Below, piece by piece: positions 1 through 5,481 of a stretch of DNA of 6,880 nt. The notes under the pieces were generated by a model. That model had not been told where the DNA came from. It made no database searches and saw only the letters and a list, made by a program, of their open reading frames with translations. The translations under genes were made by a program, and so were the position numbers. Positions within the stretch are counted from its first letter, which is position 1, and each line of letters starts with the position of its first letter. The stretch is from the NCBI GenBank assembly GCA_964557125.1, contig CAZKYX010000047.1, positions 1-6,880 of the forward strand. Direction: 5' to 3'. Origin of the DNA: CAZKYX01 sp964557125. Lineage in GTDB: Bacteria > Patescibacteriota > Microgenomatia > Levybacterales > GWA1-39-11.

Positions 1-465
1 GTTCCTGGGGAGGGAAATGCAGATGCACAGGTTATGTTTGTAGGTGAAGCACCCGGTAGAACTGAGGCTGCAACCGGTAGGCCTTTTATAGGACGTTCTG
101 GAAAGTTATTGCGAAAAATGATTAATGAAGTAGGGCTTTTAGAAGAAAATGTTTTTATCACTTCCCCTGTGAAATATTTGCCCGACTATATTACTCCAAA
201 ACCGAGCGATGTAGAACATGGAAGAACTCATTTTGATGAGCAGGTAGAAATTATTAATCCTAAAGTTATAGTTTTGTTGGGGCGCGTTGCTGCACTTGCT
301 GTTTTAAAACAAAATATTTCAGTTGTACTGCGTCATGGAGAGATAATTAAAGACCAAGGCAGGACTTATTTTATTACAGTCCATCCGGCTGCTGCCATAC
401 GATTTTTGAAAATGAGAAAGACTTTTGAAGAAGATTTTAAGAAGTTAACAGGTATCGTAAAGTAG
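1..465 (+). CDS. Family 4-type uracil-DNA glycosylase, 5' truncated by window edge
   Basis: The reading frame is open from base 1, so the gene begins upstream. The first visible residues, VPGEGN, are the usual lead-in of family 4 uracil-DNA glycosylases, so an internal ATG at 34 is not the start. Visible residues 1-154 carry motif 1 GEAPG (15-19), then GRPFIGRSGKLL, the core strand PKVIVLLG (about 87-94) and the motif HPAAAIR (about 128-134). The family removes uracil from DNA to start base excision repair. Family members normally hold a 4Fe-4S cluster with four cysteines, two N-terminal and two in a K-C-R-P...A-C-R segment. Here that segment reads VKYLP and EHGR, so both cysteines are replaced (Y and G), and the visible part has no cysteine at all. 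The N-terminal pair lies outside the window. The gene ends TAG and converges on the next gene. Family assignment is strong; the exact substrate is inferred. Confidence 0.88.
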   Translation, partial: VPGEGNADAQVMFVGEAPGRTEAATGRPFIGRSGKLLRKMINEVGLLEENVFITSPVKYLPDYITPKPSDVEHGRTHFDEQVEIINPKVIVLLGRVAALAVLKQNISVVLRHGEIIKDQGRTYFITVHPAAAIRFLKMRKTFEEDFKKLTGIVK

Positions 466-470
466 GGAAA

Positions 471-965
471 CTATTTCTTTTTCTTCGTGTTTTTTTCTGT
501 ACGTACAAATCTCCAATAACCCAAAAATATTGCAACAACAAGCCCAATGGTGACAACTACAAATCGGAATTTTTCGTCCCCAGTACCAAACCCGCGTATA
601 ATTGAGTAAATAAGAGTAAATACTCCACCTAGTAATAGTCCATCAGAAATAAATAGAATTTTACTAAGCAATGTAATACTTAGAACAAGAACAATAAGGG
701 ATGCTGCAACAGAGATAGTTGAAACATCTTTGTTATATTTCTCACTTACCTTTTGAAAATCGCGTGACTCTTTTTCGTAATTAATTCGCTTTTGCCGCAT
801 TTCTGCCGACTCAGTAGGTGCTTTATCAATTTCATACGCAACGGGAGCGGTTTCAATAGGATATTCAGGAGACTTAGGTGCAGGATAAAAAGCAGCAATT
901 CCCACTCCGACAAAGGTAACAATAAGAACTGCCAAAAATATGGTGTAAATGTATCTTAAGATCAT
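471..965 (-). CDS. Hypothetical four-helix membrane protein downstream of mazG-like gene
   Basis: This 164-residue protein belongs to no family I recognise. It has one N-terminal hydrophobic helix (about 5-27), a polar Pro/Glu/Lys-rich segment of about 55 residues (28-82) whose second half looks helical and charged, then three more hydrophobic helices (about 83-104, 106-124, 134-152). It ends in a lysine-rich tail, KNTKKKK, likely cytoplasmic. The first helix could be an uncleaved anchor or a signal peptide. The ATG overlaps the stop codon of the upstream mazG-like gene as ATGA, with a purine-rich GAGGAG just before it, so the two are probably co-transcribed and translationally coupled. Its TAG stop lies five bases from the stop of the convergent glycosylase gene. 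The coupling hints at, but does not prove, a shared role with the nucleotide pyrophosphohydrolase. Confidence 0.8.
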   Translation of the reverse strand: MILRYIYTIFLAVLIVTFVGVGIAAFYPAPKSPEYPIETAPVAYEIDKAPTESAEMRQKRINYEKESRDFQKVSEKYNKDVSTISVAASLIVLVLSITLLSKILFISDGLLLGGVFTLIYSIIRGFGTGDEKFRFVVVTIGLVVAIFLGYWRFVRTEKNTKKKK

Positions 966-1315
966 TTCTCCTCTTTTTCTTCTGCTGCTTCTTGATTGTG
1001 TCTTTTCTCAATTGTCTGTAATTTATCAAGAATAGCGCGTTCTAAATCAACTCCTGCAACACTTGCCAATTGCATAGTTGTAATAATGACATCTGCAAAT
1101 TCTTGATAGATGTTTCTTTTGTCAAATTTATCAAGCTTTGCTTTTCTTTGAAGTCTTAATATTCCCAAAATGTCATTGCAGAGCTCGCCAACTTCTTCAT
1201 TAAGTTTTACTGTTTTTGTGAGAATTGCTTTCTCTTTTTGAGTGTACAACTTGTAATGAGGAGTAGTCTTATCATTGAGATTTTTGATTGTTTCTTGGAG
1301 TGTCTTAATATCCAT
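962..1315 (-). CDS. MazG-like nucleotide pyrophosphohydrolase
   Basis: A 117-residue, all-helical protein with the metal-binding pattern of the MazG family: EEVGEL (E40, E41, E44) followed by EFADV (E72, D75), then a basic helix around K98-R105. Enzymes of this family hydrolyse nucleoside triphosphates, often non-canonical or damaged ones, to the monophosphate and pyrophosphate using Mg2+, and so clean the nucleotide pool. The length matches single-domain MazG-like proteins rather than the two-domain MazG of Escherichia coli, so I give no symbol. Preferred substrate cannot be read from the sequence. It is the first gene of a two-gene minus-strand unit and overlaps the next gene by four bases (ATGA). 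A good -35/-10 pair ends eight bases before the ATG, implying a very short leader. An AGAGG sequence sits only about three bases from the ATG, too close for a normal ribosome binding site. Confidence 0.87.
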   Translation of the reverse strand: MDIKTLQETIKNLNDKTTPHYKLYTQKEKAILTKTVKLNEEVGELCNDILGILRLQRKAKLDKFDKRNIYQEFADVIITTMQLASVAGVDLERAILDKLQTIEKRHNQEAAEEKEEK

Positions 1316-1323
1316 ATACCTCT

Positions 1324-1352
1324 ATATTACCCGAATTGACTAATTTAGTAAA
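1324..1352 (-). promoter_or_regulatory. Promoter of the mazG-like gene, near-leaderless
   Basis: Read on the minus strand, TTTACT (1347-1352) and TAATAT (1324-1329) are separated by 17 bases, a good sigma-70-type pair. The -10 box ends eight bases before the ATG at 1315, so transcription would begin about two bases before the start codon. Inferred from sequence only. Confidence 0.6.
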
Positions 1353-1365
1353 ATATTCACATAAT
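1336..1365 (+). promoter_or_regulatory. Promoter of the 1371 gene, apparently leaderless
   Basis: TTGACT (1336-1341) and CATAAT (1360-1365), each five of six to consensus, are 18 bases apart. The -10 box ends five bases before the ATG at 1371, which puts the expected transcription start at or next to the A of the start codon. It is divergent to, and overlaps, the mazG-like promoter, so the two may compete for polymerase. Confidence 0.55.
1339..1349. promoter_or_regulatory. Inverted repeat bridging the two divergent -35 boxes
   Basis: ACTAA-T-TTAGT is a perfect 5+1+5 inverted repeat. Its left arm is the end of the plus-strand -35 box TTGACT and its right arm is the end of the minus-strand -35 box TTTACT. 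A dimeric regulator here could affect both promoters. The match is short and the region is AT-rich, so chance is a real alternative. Confidence 0.3.
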
Positions 1366-1370
1366 TAGGT

Positions 1371-1763
1371 ATGACCAGACGAAGAAGACACGAGAAGGAA
1401 GACGAAGAAATAGATGAGAAGGTTAAAGAAGTTGTAGCTAAATGGAGCTTAAAACGCATTGGTATAGCGATTGTTTTGGTTTTTTTAGCAGCGGCTTCTC
1501 TTTTCTATTATTTTTCTCTAAAAAGTTACTCTACTAATAGTGAAGAGGTTAATGAAAAAAAGGACAAACCTCAAATTGAAATTCCATCAAAGGATAAGGT
1601 AAATACAATTATCGAGGATGCTCAAAAATCTTTAGAACACATTGATACAAATGACATAGTAAAATCCCAACCACAAATTGAAAAAATTATCAAAGATTTG
1701 CAGGAATTGACAACATCAAGCAGAAGTGCGAAAGATATAGTATGCAGTGCAGTGTGTAAGTAG
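1371..1763 (+). CDS. Hypothetical single-pass membrane protein with C-terminal cysteine pair
   Basis: A 130-residue protein of no family I recognise. The first 29 residues are strongly charged (RRRRH then many Glu/Lys), followed by one hydrophobic helix (about 30-50). By the positive-inside rule the N-terminus should be cytoplasmic and the remaining 80 residues outside. The outer part starts as a polar linker (51-75) and then forms a probable helical segment (about 76-115, with QPQIEKIIKDLQEL). The last residues hold C125 and C129 (CSAVCK), the only cysteines, suggesting a disulfide, a metal site or attachment to a partner. The start is supported by a promoter ending five bases upstream. The stop is one base before the ATG of the transporter gene, so the two are probably translated in a coupled way. 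Function is unknown. Confidence 0.78.
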   Translation: MTRRRRHEKEDEEIDEKVKEVVAKWSLKRIGIAIVLVFLAAASLFYYFSLKSYSTNSEEVNEKKDKPQIEIPSKDKVNTIIEDAQKSLEHIDTNDIVKSQPQIEKIIKDLQELTTSSRSAKDIVCSAVCK

Positions 1764-1764
1764 G

Positions 1765-3048
1765 ATGAAAGAAACATTACAAAAAACCAAGGAAAAAGCA
1801 AAGAAATTCTTTAAAATGTTAGGCCCAGGATTTATAACCGGAGCATCTGACGACGACCCTTCAGGAATTGCGACATATTCCCAAACTGGTGCACAGTTTG
1901 GATATCAACAGTTGTGGACTGCTGTTTTTTCATTTCCATTTATGACTGTTGTGCAGGAGATGTGTGGAAGAATCGGACTTGTAACCGGTAATGGAATTTC
2001 TGGGGTTATAAGAAAACATTACTCACCAAAACTTTTGTATTTTTCAGTACTTCTTCTTTTTATTGCAAACACTATTAATATAGGGGCAAATCTTGGTGCT
2101 ATGGCCTCCTCAGCCCAGATGCTTGTCAATCTCCCATTTGCTTTATGGCTAATTATCATGGTTGCTCTATCCCTTGTTGTGCAGGTTTTTGTTTCTTATC
2201 CAGCCTACTCAAAAGTACTTAAGTACTTAACTCTCTCGCTTTTAGCTTATGTAGTTACGCTTTTTGTAGTTAAGCAAGATTGGACTGCAATTTTGACAGC
2301 AACATTTCTACCTTCGTTTTCTTTCAGCAAAGCGTATCTTATGAATATTGTTGCTATTTTAGGTACTACTATTTCGCCATACCTTTTCTTCTGGCAAGCT
2401 GATGAGGAAGTCGAAGAAGAAATAGAGGCAGGAAAAATATCAGCGATTGGGAGAGGAAAGCCTGCACTCAATATAAGAAGTATAAAGAAGATGAGAAAAG
2501 ATACGGTTATCGGGATGCTTTTGTCTAACCTTATAATGTTTTTTATCATTGCGACAACCGCTTCAACGCTTCATCTAAATGGGATATCAAATATAGAAAC
2601 AGCCACTGATGCTGCAAAAGCCCTGCAGCCATTGGCCGGAAATTTTGCATTTTTATTGTTTGCTGTTGGAATTATAGGGAGTGGTTTTTTGGCAGTGCCA
2701 ATACTCGCAGGCTCAGCGTCTTACGCTTTATCAGAAGCAATTGGATGGAGAGCGGGACTATCAAAGAAGTTCAGTAAGGCTCATGGATTTTATGGAGTTA
2801 TAGCCTTTGCAACTGTAATTGGTGTTGTCGTGAATTTCACCCCCATAAAACCTTTCCAAATGCTTTACTATACGGCAGTCCTTAATGGAATTATCTCGCC
2901 AATACTTATGGTGATAATACTTCTCATTTGTAACAACAAAAAAATTATGGGGAATTACACCAATTCACCTTTTTCCAATATAATGGGTTGGATTATTGCA
3001 CTTATCATGGGCATTTCCTCACTTGCTCTTATCATTTCGCTCTTTTAA
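1765..3048 (+). CDS. Divergent NRAMP-family divalent metal transporter
   Basis: A polytopic membrane protein of 427 residues with about eleven hydrophobic helices, the size and layout of the NRAMP/SLC11 (LeuT-fold) family, which imports divalent metal ions with protons. The family opening LGPGFITGASDDDPSG (19-34) is clear. The canonical helix-1 metal motif DPGN is DPSG here, so the metal-ligand Asn becomes Gly while Asp31 is kept. The helix-6 motif, usually A-T-V-M-P-H, is T-T-I-S-P-Y (201-206), so the metal-binding Met is Ser and His is Tyr. A very acidic loop, DEEVEEEIE, follows helix 6. Loss of the soft Met ligand suggests a substrate other than Mn/Fe, such as Mg2+, but this is inference. 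I chose ATG 1765 over an in-frame GTG at 1747 because ATG follows the upstream stop by one base and the extra residues add nothing. The stop TAA lies inside a palindrome before prfB. Confidence 0.88.
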   Translation: MKETLQKTKEKAKKFFKMLGPGFITGASDDDPSGIATYSQTGAQFGYQQLWTAVFSFPFMTVVQEMCGRIGLVTGNGISGVIRKHYSPKLLYFSVLLLFIANTINIGANLGAMASSAQMLVNLPFALWLIIMVALSLVVQVFVSYPAYSKVLKYLTLSLLAYVVTLFVVKQDWTAILTATFLPSFSFSKAYLMNIVAILGTTISPYLFFWQADEEVEEEIEAGKISAIGRGKPALNIRSIKKMRKDTVIGMLLSNLIMFFIIATTASTLHLNGISNIETATDAAKALQPLAGNFAFLLFAVGIIGSGFLAVPILAGSASYALSEAIGWRAGLSKKFSKAHGFYGVIAFATVIGVVVNFTPIKPFQMLYYTAVLNGIISPILMVIILLICNNKKIMGNYTNSPFSNIMGWIIALIMGISSLALIISLF

Positions 3049-3061
3049 GTAAATTTACTTA
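3046..3061. promoter_or_regulatory. Perfect 16-bp palindrome over the prfB -35 box
   Basis: TAAGTAAATTTACTTA is a perfect inverted repeat. Its first three bases are the stop codon of the transporter gene and its right half contains the prfB -35 box TTTACT. No U-rich run follows, so it is not a normal intrinsic terminator; an operator site is the more likely use if it is functional. Confidence 0.4.
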
Positions 3062-3082
3062 CTGTTCTGCCTCTGTTACAAT
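3054..3082 (+). promoter_or_regulatory. prfB promoter, apparently leaderless
   Basis: TTTACT (3054-3059) and TACAAT (3077-3082) are separated by exactly 17 bases. The -10 box ends seven bases before the ATG at 3090, so transcription should start at or one base before the start codon. No ribosome binding site is visible. The -35 hexamer is identical to that of the mazG-like promoter. Confidence 0.6.
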
Positions 3083-3089
3083 TTCAAGC

Positions 3090-4097
3090 ATGGATGAACT
3101 TAAGAAACGAGCTGAAATAGTTCTCGAAAAATTAAATATCGTTGAAAAAAGAAAGAAGTTTTCAGAAATAGAACTCACGTCTGCCAATCCTGATTTTTGG
3201 AAGGATAACCAAAAAGCAGCCAAAATAATGCAAGAAATGGCATTGTTGGGAAAGGAAATTGAAAGTTATGAAAAAATTCAGCAGTTATTAGAAGAGAATA
3301 AAATTGAAGAACTTGCAGAACCTTTAAAAGATATTGAGATGTATCTGTATCTTGCTGGCCCGTATGACAAGGCTAATGCAATTCTTACTATTCACGCAGG
3401 ACAAGGTGGGGTTGATGCTATGGATTGGGCCTCAATGCTTTCTCGTATGTATCAAAGATTTTTTGAAAGAAGAGGATGGAAGGCCGAAGTGATTGATGAG
3501 ACCAGTGGCGAGGAAGCTGGAATAAAGAATGTAAATTTTCTTGTAGAAGGGGAGTTTGCATATGGTTATTTAAGGAGGGAAACGGGAACTCATCGCCTTG
3601 TAAGACTTTCGCCATTCAATGCAAATAGTCTTCGTCAAACCTCATTTGCACTCGTTGAGGTGTTGCCTCAAACAGAAGAAGAAACTCCCATTGTTATTTC
3701 AGAAGATGATTTAGAATGGGATTTTTATAGAGCATCTTCTCATGGGGGGCAAAATGTTCAAAAAGTTTCAAGTGCAGTGAGGTTAAAGCACAAACCCACT
3801 GGCATAATAGTTACAAACCAAACCGAGCGATATCAAGCCCAAAATAGAGACTATGCTCTGAAAATCTTGAAAGCAAAATTGCTTGCTCTTGAAGAAGAAA
3901 AAAGAAGGGCTGAAGAGGCACGAATGAAAGGTGAGTATAAGATGGCTTCATGGGGAAATCAGATTAGAAATTATGTGCTTCATCCATATAAAATGGTTAA
4001 AGACGTAAGGACTCAAGTCGAAACATCAAATACAGAAGCGGTACTTGATGGTGATATTGATATATTCATTGAAGCTGAGCTAAAGGAGTTAGGGTAG
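3090..4097 (+). CDS. prfB: Peptide chain release factor 2
   Basis: A 335-residue class I release factor that reads UAA and UGA stop codons in the ribosome and triggers hydrolysis of peptidyl-tRNA. It has the RF2 stop-recognition tripeptide SPF (174-176), the catalytic GGQ (219-221) in SSHGGQNVQK, and the conserved C-terminal segment PYKMVKD (299-305). The N-terminal helical domain contains the family signature NPDFW (about 33-37). The N-terminus is about 14 residues shorter than in Escherichia coli, whose RF2 is 365 long. The frame is uninterrupted from ATG 3090: there is no in-frame UGA and no CUU-UGA slippery site, so the common programmed +1 frameshift is absent. The gene ends in TAG, a codon read by RF1. 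The open frame extends upstream to 2988 inside the transporter gene, but those residues are low-complexity shadow and the promoter sits directly before 3090. Confidence 0.97.
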   Translation: MDELKKRAEIVLEKLNIVEKRKKFSEIELTSANPDFWKDNQKAAKIMQEMALLGKEIESYEKIQQLLEENKIEELAEPLKDIEMYLYLAGPYDKANAILTIHAGQGGVDAMDWASMLSRMYQRFFERRGWKAEVIDETSGEEAGIKNVNFLVEGEFAYGYLRRETGTHRLVRLSPFNANSLRQTSFALVEVLPQTEEETPIVISEDDLEWDFYRASSHGGQNVQKVSSAVRLKHKPTGIIVTNQTERYQAQNRDYALKILKAKLLALEEEKRRAEEARMKGEYKMASWGNQIRNYVLHPYKMVKDVRTQVETSNTEAVLDGDIDIFIEAELKELG

Positions 4098-4141
4098 GAG
4101 AAGGTTTGTAAAAATGAGCAAAATATGCTTTACTAGAATCA

Positions 4142-4633
4142 GTGGAGGAAAAGGAAATACATAAAAAACCAGTTCAAAAGGACGAAATAGTCCATAAAAT
4201 GCCTGATATGCAAGAAGAAAAAAAGTCAAAATCAAAGTTGCCAATCATTATTATGGTAGTTGTAGTGTTGCTTGGAATTGGCACAGGATATATAGCCTCT
4301 GCGGCAAGTGGTAAAGGACCTGGAGCAGTTGTTAAGAAATACGGGGAGGGAAGCGCCTCTGATGGGGCAATTAAGAAGGGGTTTAAAGCAGGAGTTGATG
4401 ATGCAAAAGCCTTTCCTGATAGTGCAGAAGGTGTACTTAAAGCAGGCGGAATTGAAGGAGAAGGGGAATATCATTTAGAGCGTCCGGGTGGGGTTTCGCA
4501 AAATGTATACATGACATCATCATCCGTTGATTTGTCTCTTTTCATCGATAAAAAAGTAAAGGTTTGGGGTTCTACGCAAACAGCGCAAAAAGCCGGTTGG
4601 CTTATGGACGTTGGTAAATTAGAGGTCCTATAG
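4142..4633 (+). CDS. Hypothetical membrane-anchored protein with small beta-rich outer domain
   Basis: A 163-residue protein I cannot assign to a named family. A charged cytoplasmic tail (1-32) precedes one hydrophobic helix (about 33-55), then a Gly/Ala/Lys-rich linker (56-100). The C-terminal part (about 101-163) looks like a small beta-barrel: GEGEYHLERP, then VDLSLFIDKKVKVWGSTQ and AGWLMDVGKLEVL. The pattern 'fixed strand, short helix, K-V-x-V-x-G, strand ending V-x-x-L' resembles OB-fold-like domains, an inference from pattern only. The start is uncertain. The GTG at 4142 is supported by frame and by the charged tail, but GGAGG begins immediately after it rather than before it, and a TAGAAT box ends only two bases upstream. 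ATG 4199 is the alternative and would remove 19 residues. The gene follows prfB after 44 bases and precedes ftsE by 36. Confidence 0.72.
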   Translation: MEEKEIHKKPVQKDEIVHKMPDMQEEKKSKSKLPIIIMVVVVLLGIGTGYIASAASGKGPGAVVKKYGEGSASDGAIKKGFKAGVDDAKAFPDSAEGVLKAGGIEGEGEYHLERPGGVSQNVYMTSSSVDLSLFIDKKVKVWGSTQTAQKAGWLMDVGKLEVL

Positions 4634-4669
4634 CGTTAAATTTATTTATAACTATTTCAATGTATCGCA

Positions 4670-5425
4670 ATGATAAAGTTTTTCGATGTAACGAAAAAGT
4701 ACCTCAATGAATCTGCCCTAGACGGGGTATCTTTCTCTATTGATAAAGGAGACTTCGTTTTTTTGGTTGGCCCAACGGGTAGTGGAAAAACAACCATTTT
4801 TAGGCTTATAATTCGCGATTTACTTCCAACAGACGGTAATATTTCAATCGGTGAAATTGATGTTGTTAAGCTTCCAAAGAAAAAAATTCGAGAACTGAGA
4901 AGAAGTGTTGGAGTTATTTTCCAAGATTTGAAATTACTTCTTGATAGAACAGTTGCTGAAAATGTCATGTTGCCAATGCAATTCTCAGGCGTGAGCGATT
5001 CTGAAGCAAGAAGAAAAGCCGAGGAGGTGCTATTAAGTGTCGGTTTGGTAGATAAGCAAGATAAATTTCCATTACAGCTTTCAGGAGGAGAAAGGCAAAG
5101 AGTGGCAATTGCGCGTGCTTTAGTTTTTGATCCTGAAGTGATTCTTGCGGATGAGCCAACCGGAAATCTAGATTTGGCTACATCACTTCAGATATTGGAT
5201 TTACTTGAGAGCATCAACAAACGCGGTACCACGATATTTATGGCAACCCACAATGATAGAATAATTGATAACTCAAAAAAAAGAACAATAACTCTTGAAA
5301 AAGGAAAGGTAAAGCATGACAAACCGAGCGCTGCAAAGCACCCAAAGGAAGCACATGAGGAAAAAAAAGCAGAACCAGATAATAAAGAAACTGTGACACT
5401 CGAGTCACTTGTGAAGAAGGACTAA
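4670..5425 (+). CDS. ftsE: Cell division ATP-binding protein FtsE with C-terminal extension
   Basis: A 251-residue ABC ATPase with every core motif: Walker A GPTGSGKTT (34-42), Q-loop Q85 in FQDLKLL, signature LSGGERQR (137-144), Walker B VILADE (157-162), D-loop NLD (166-168) and H-loop H194. The FQDLKLL stretch and the ftsX gene downstream identify it as FtsE rather than a generic exporter ATPase. FtsE is cytoplasmic, dimerises on FtsX and powers a conformational signal to a peptidoglycan hydrolase rather than moving a substrate. FtsE proteins usually end near residue 220-230; here about 40 further residues follow (about 212-251), rich in Lys and Glu and ending in a short possible helix, TLESLVKK. 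I chose ATG 4670; an ATG at 4660 is out of frame. No clear ribosome binding site precedes it. Confidence 0.95.
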   Translation: MIKFFDVTKKYLNESALDGVSFSIDKGDFVFLVGPTGSGKTTIFRLIIRDLLPTDGNISIGEIDVVKLPKKKIRELRRSVGVIFQDLKLLLDRTVAENVMLPMQFSGVSDSEARRKAEEVLLSVGLVDKQDKFPLQLSGGERQRVAIARALVFDPEVILADEPTGNLDLATSLQILDLLESINKRGTTIFMATHNDRIIDNSKKRTITLEKGKVKHDKPSAAKHPKEAHEEKKAEPDNKETVTLESLVKKD

Positions 5426-5433
5426 CAAGATAG

Positions 5434-5468
5434 TTTCGAATTTCGAATTTAGAATTTCGAATTTAAAC
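5434..5468. repeat. 7-bp tandem repeat between ftsE and ftsX
   Basis: Unit TTTCGAA occurs at 5434-5440, 5441-5447 and 5455-5461, with the variant TTTAGAA at 5448-5454 and a decayed fifth copy, TTTAAAC, at 5462-5468. Each perfect unit contains the palindrome TTCGAA, so copies can pair with one another as short hairpins. It fills most of the 56-base gap between the two genes, where most bacteria have overlapping or adjacent ftsE and ftsX. Confidence 0.85.
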
Positions 5469-5477
5469 CTTTATAAA
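5448..5477 (+). promoter_or_regulatory. Possible ftsX promoter
   Basis: TATAAA (5472-5477) lies four bases before the ftsX ATG, with TTTAGA (5448-5453), the variant repeat unit, 18 bases upstream as a weak -35. This resembles the near-leaderless promoters of other genes here, but the -35 match is poor and the spacing to the ATG is tight. The AT-rich context makes chance matches likely. Confidence 0.3.
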
Positions 5478-5481
5478 ATAT

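Noticed and set aside
464..480. Possible terminator between the convergent genes
   Set aside because: AGGGAAA-CTA-TTTCTTT pairs only with two G-U wobbles and a 3-base loop. T-rich sequence follows, but the stem is too weak to call, and it overlaps the coding end of the minus-strand gene.
1747..1764. GTG start for the transporter, six residues longer
   Set aside because: It overlaps the upstream gene and adds no family-conserved sequence; ATG 1765, one base after the upstream stop, fits coupled translation better.
2213..2228. Perfect 16-bp palindrome made of two AAGTACTT units
   Set aside because: It lies inside the transporter coding sequence and encodes ordinary residues (K-V-L-K-Y-L region); chance in AT-rich codons is the simplest explanation.
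2247..2549. Minus-strand open frame of 100 codons inside the transporter gene
   Set aside because: It is antisense to a well-supported gene and its composition reflects the complement of hydrophobic codons. The same applies to the minus-strand frames at 3418-3615, 4232-4474, 4657-4968, 4965-5159, 5759-5956 and 6593-6853.
2988..3089. Upstream extension of the prfB frame with 34 extra residues
   Set aside because: It overlaps the end of the transporter gene in another frame, has no resemblance to RF2 N-termini, and the promoter lies directly before ATG 3090.
4134..4139. TAGAAT as a -10 box for the 4142 gene
   Set aside because: It ends only two bases before the GTG, so transcription would start inside the gene, and no -35 is seen at normal spacing.
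4647..4652. TATAAC as a -10 box for ftsE
   Set aside because: Good hexamer, but no acceptable -35 at 16-18 bases upstream, and it is 17 bases from the ATG, unlike the other promoters here.
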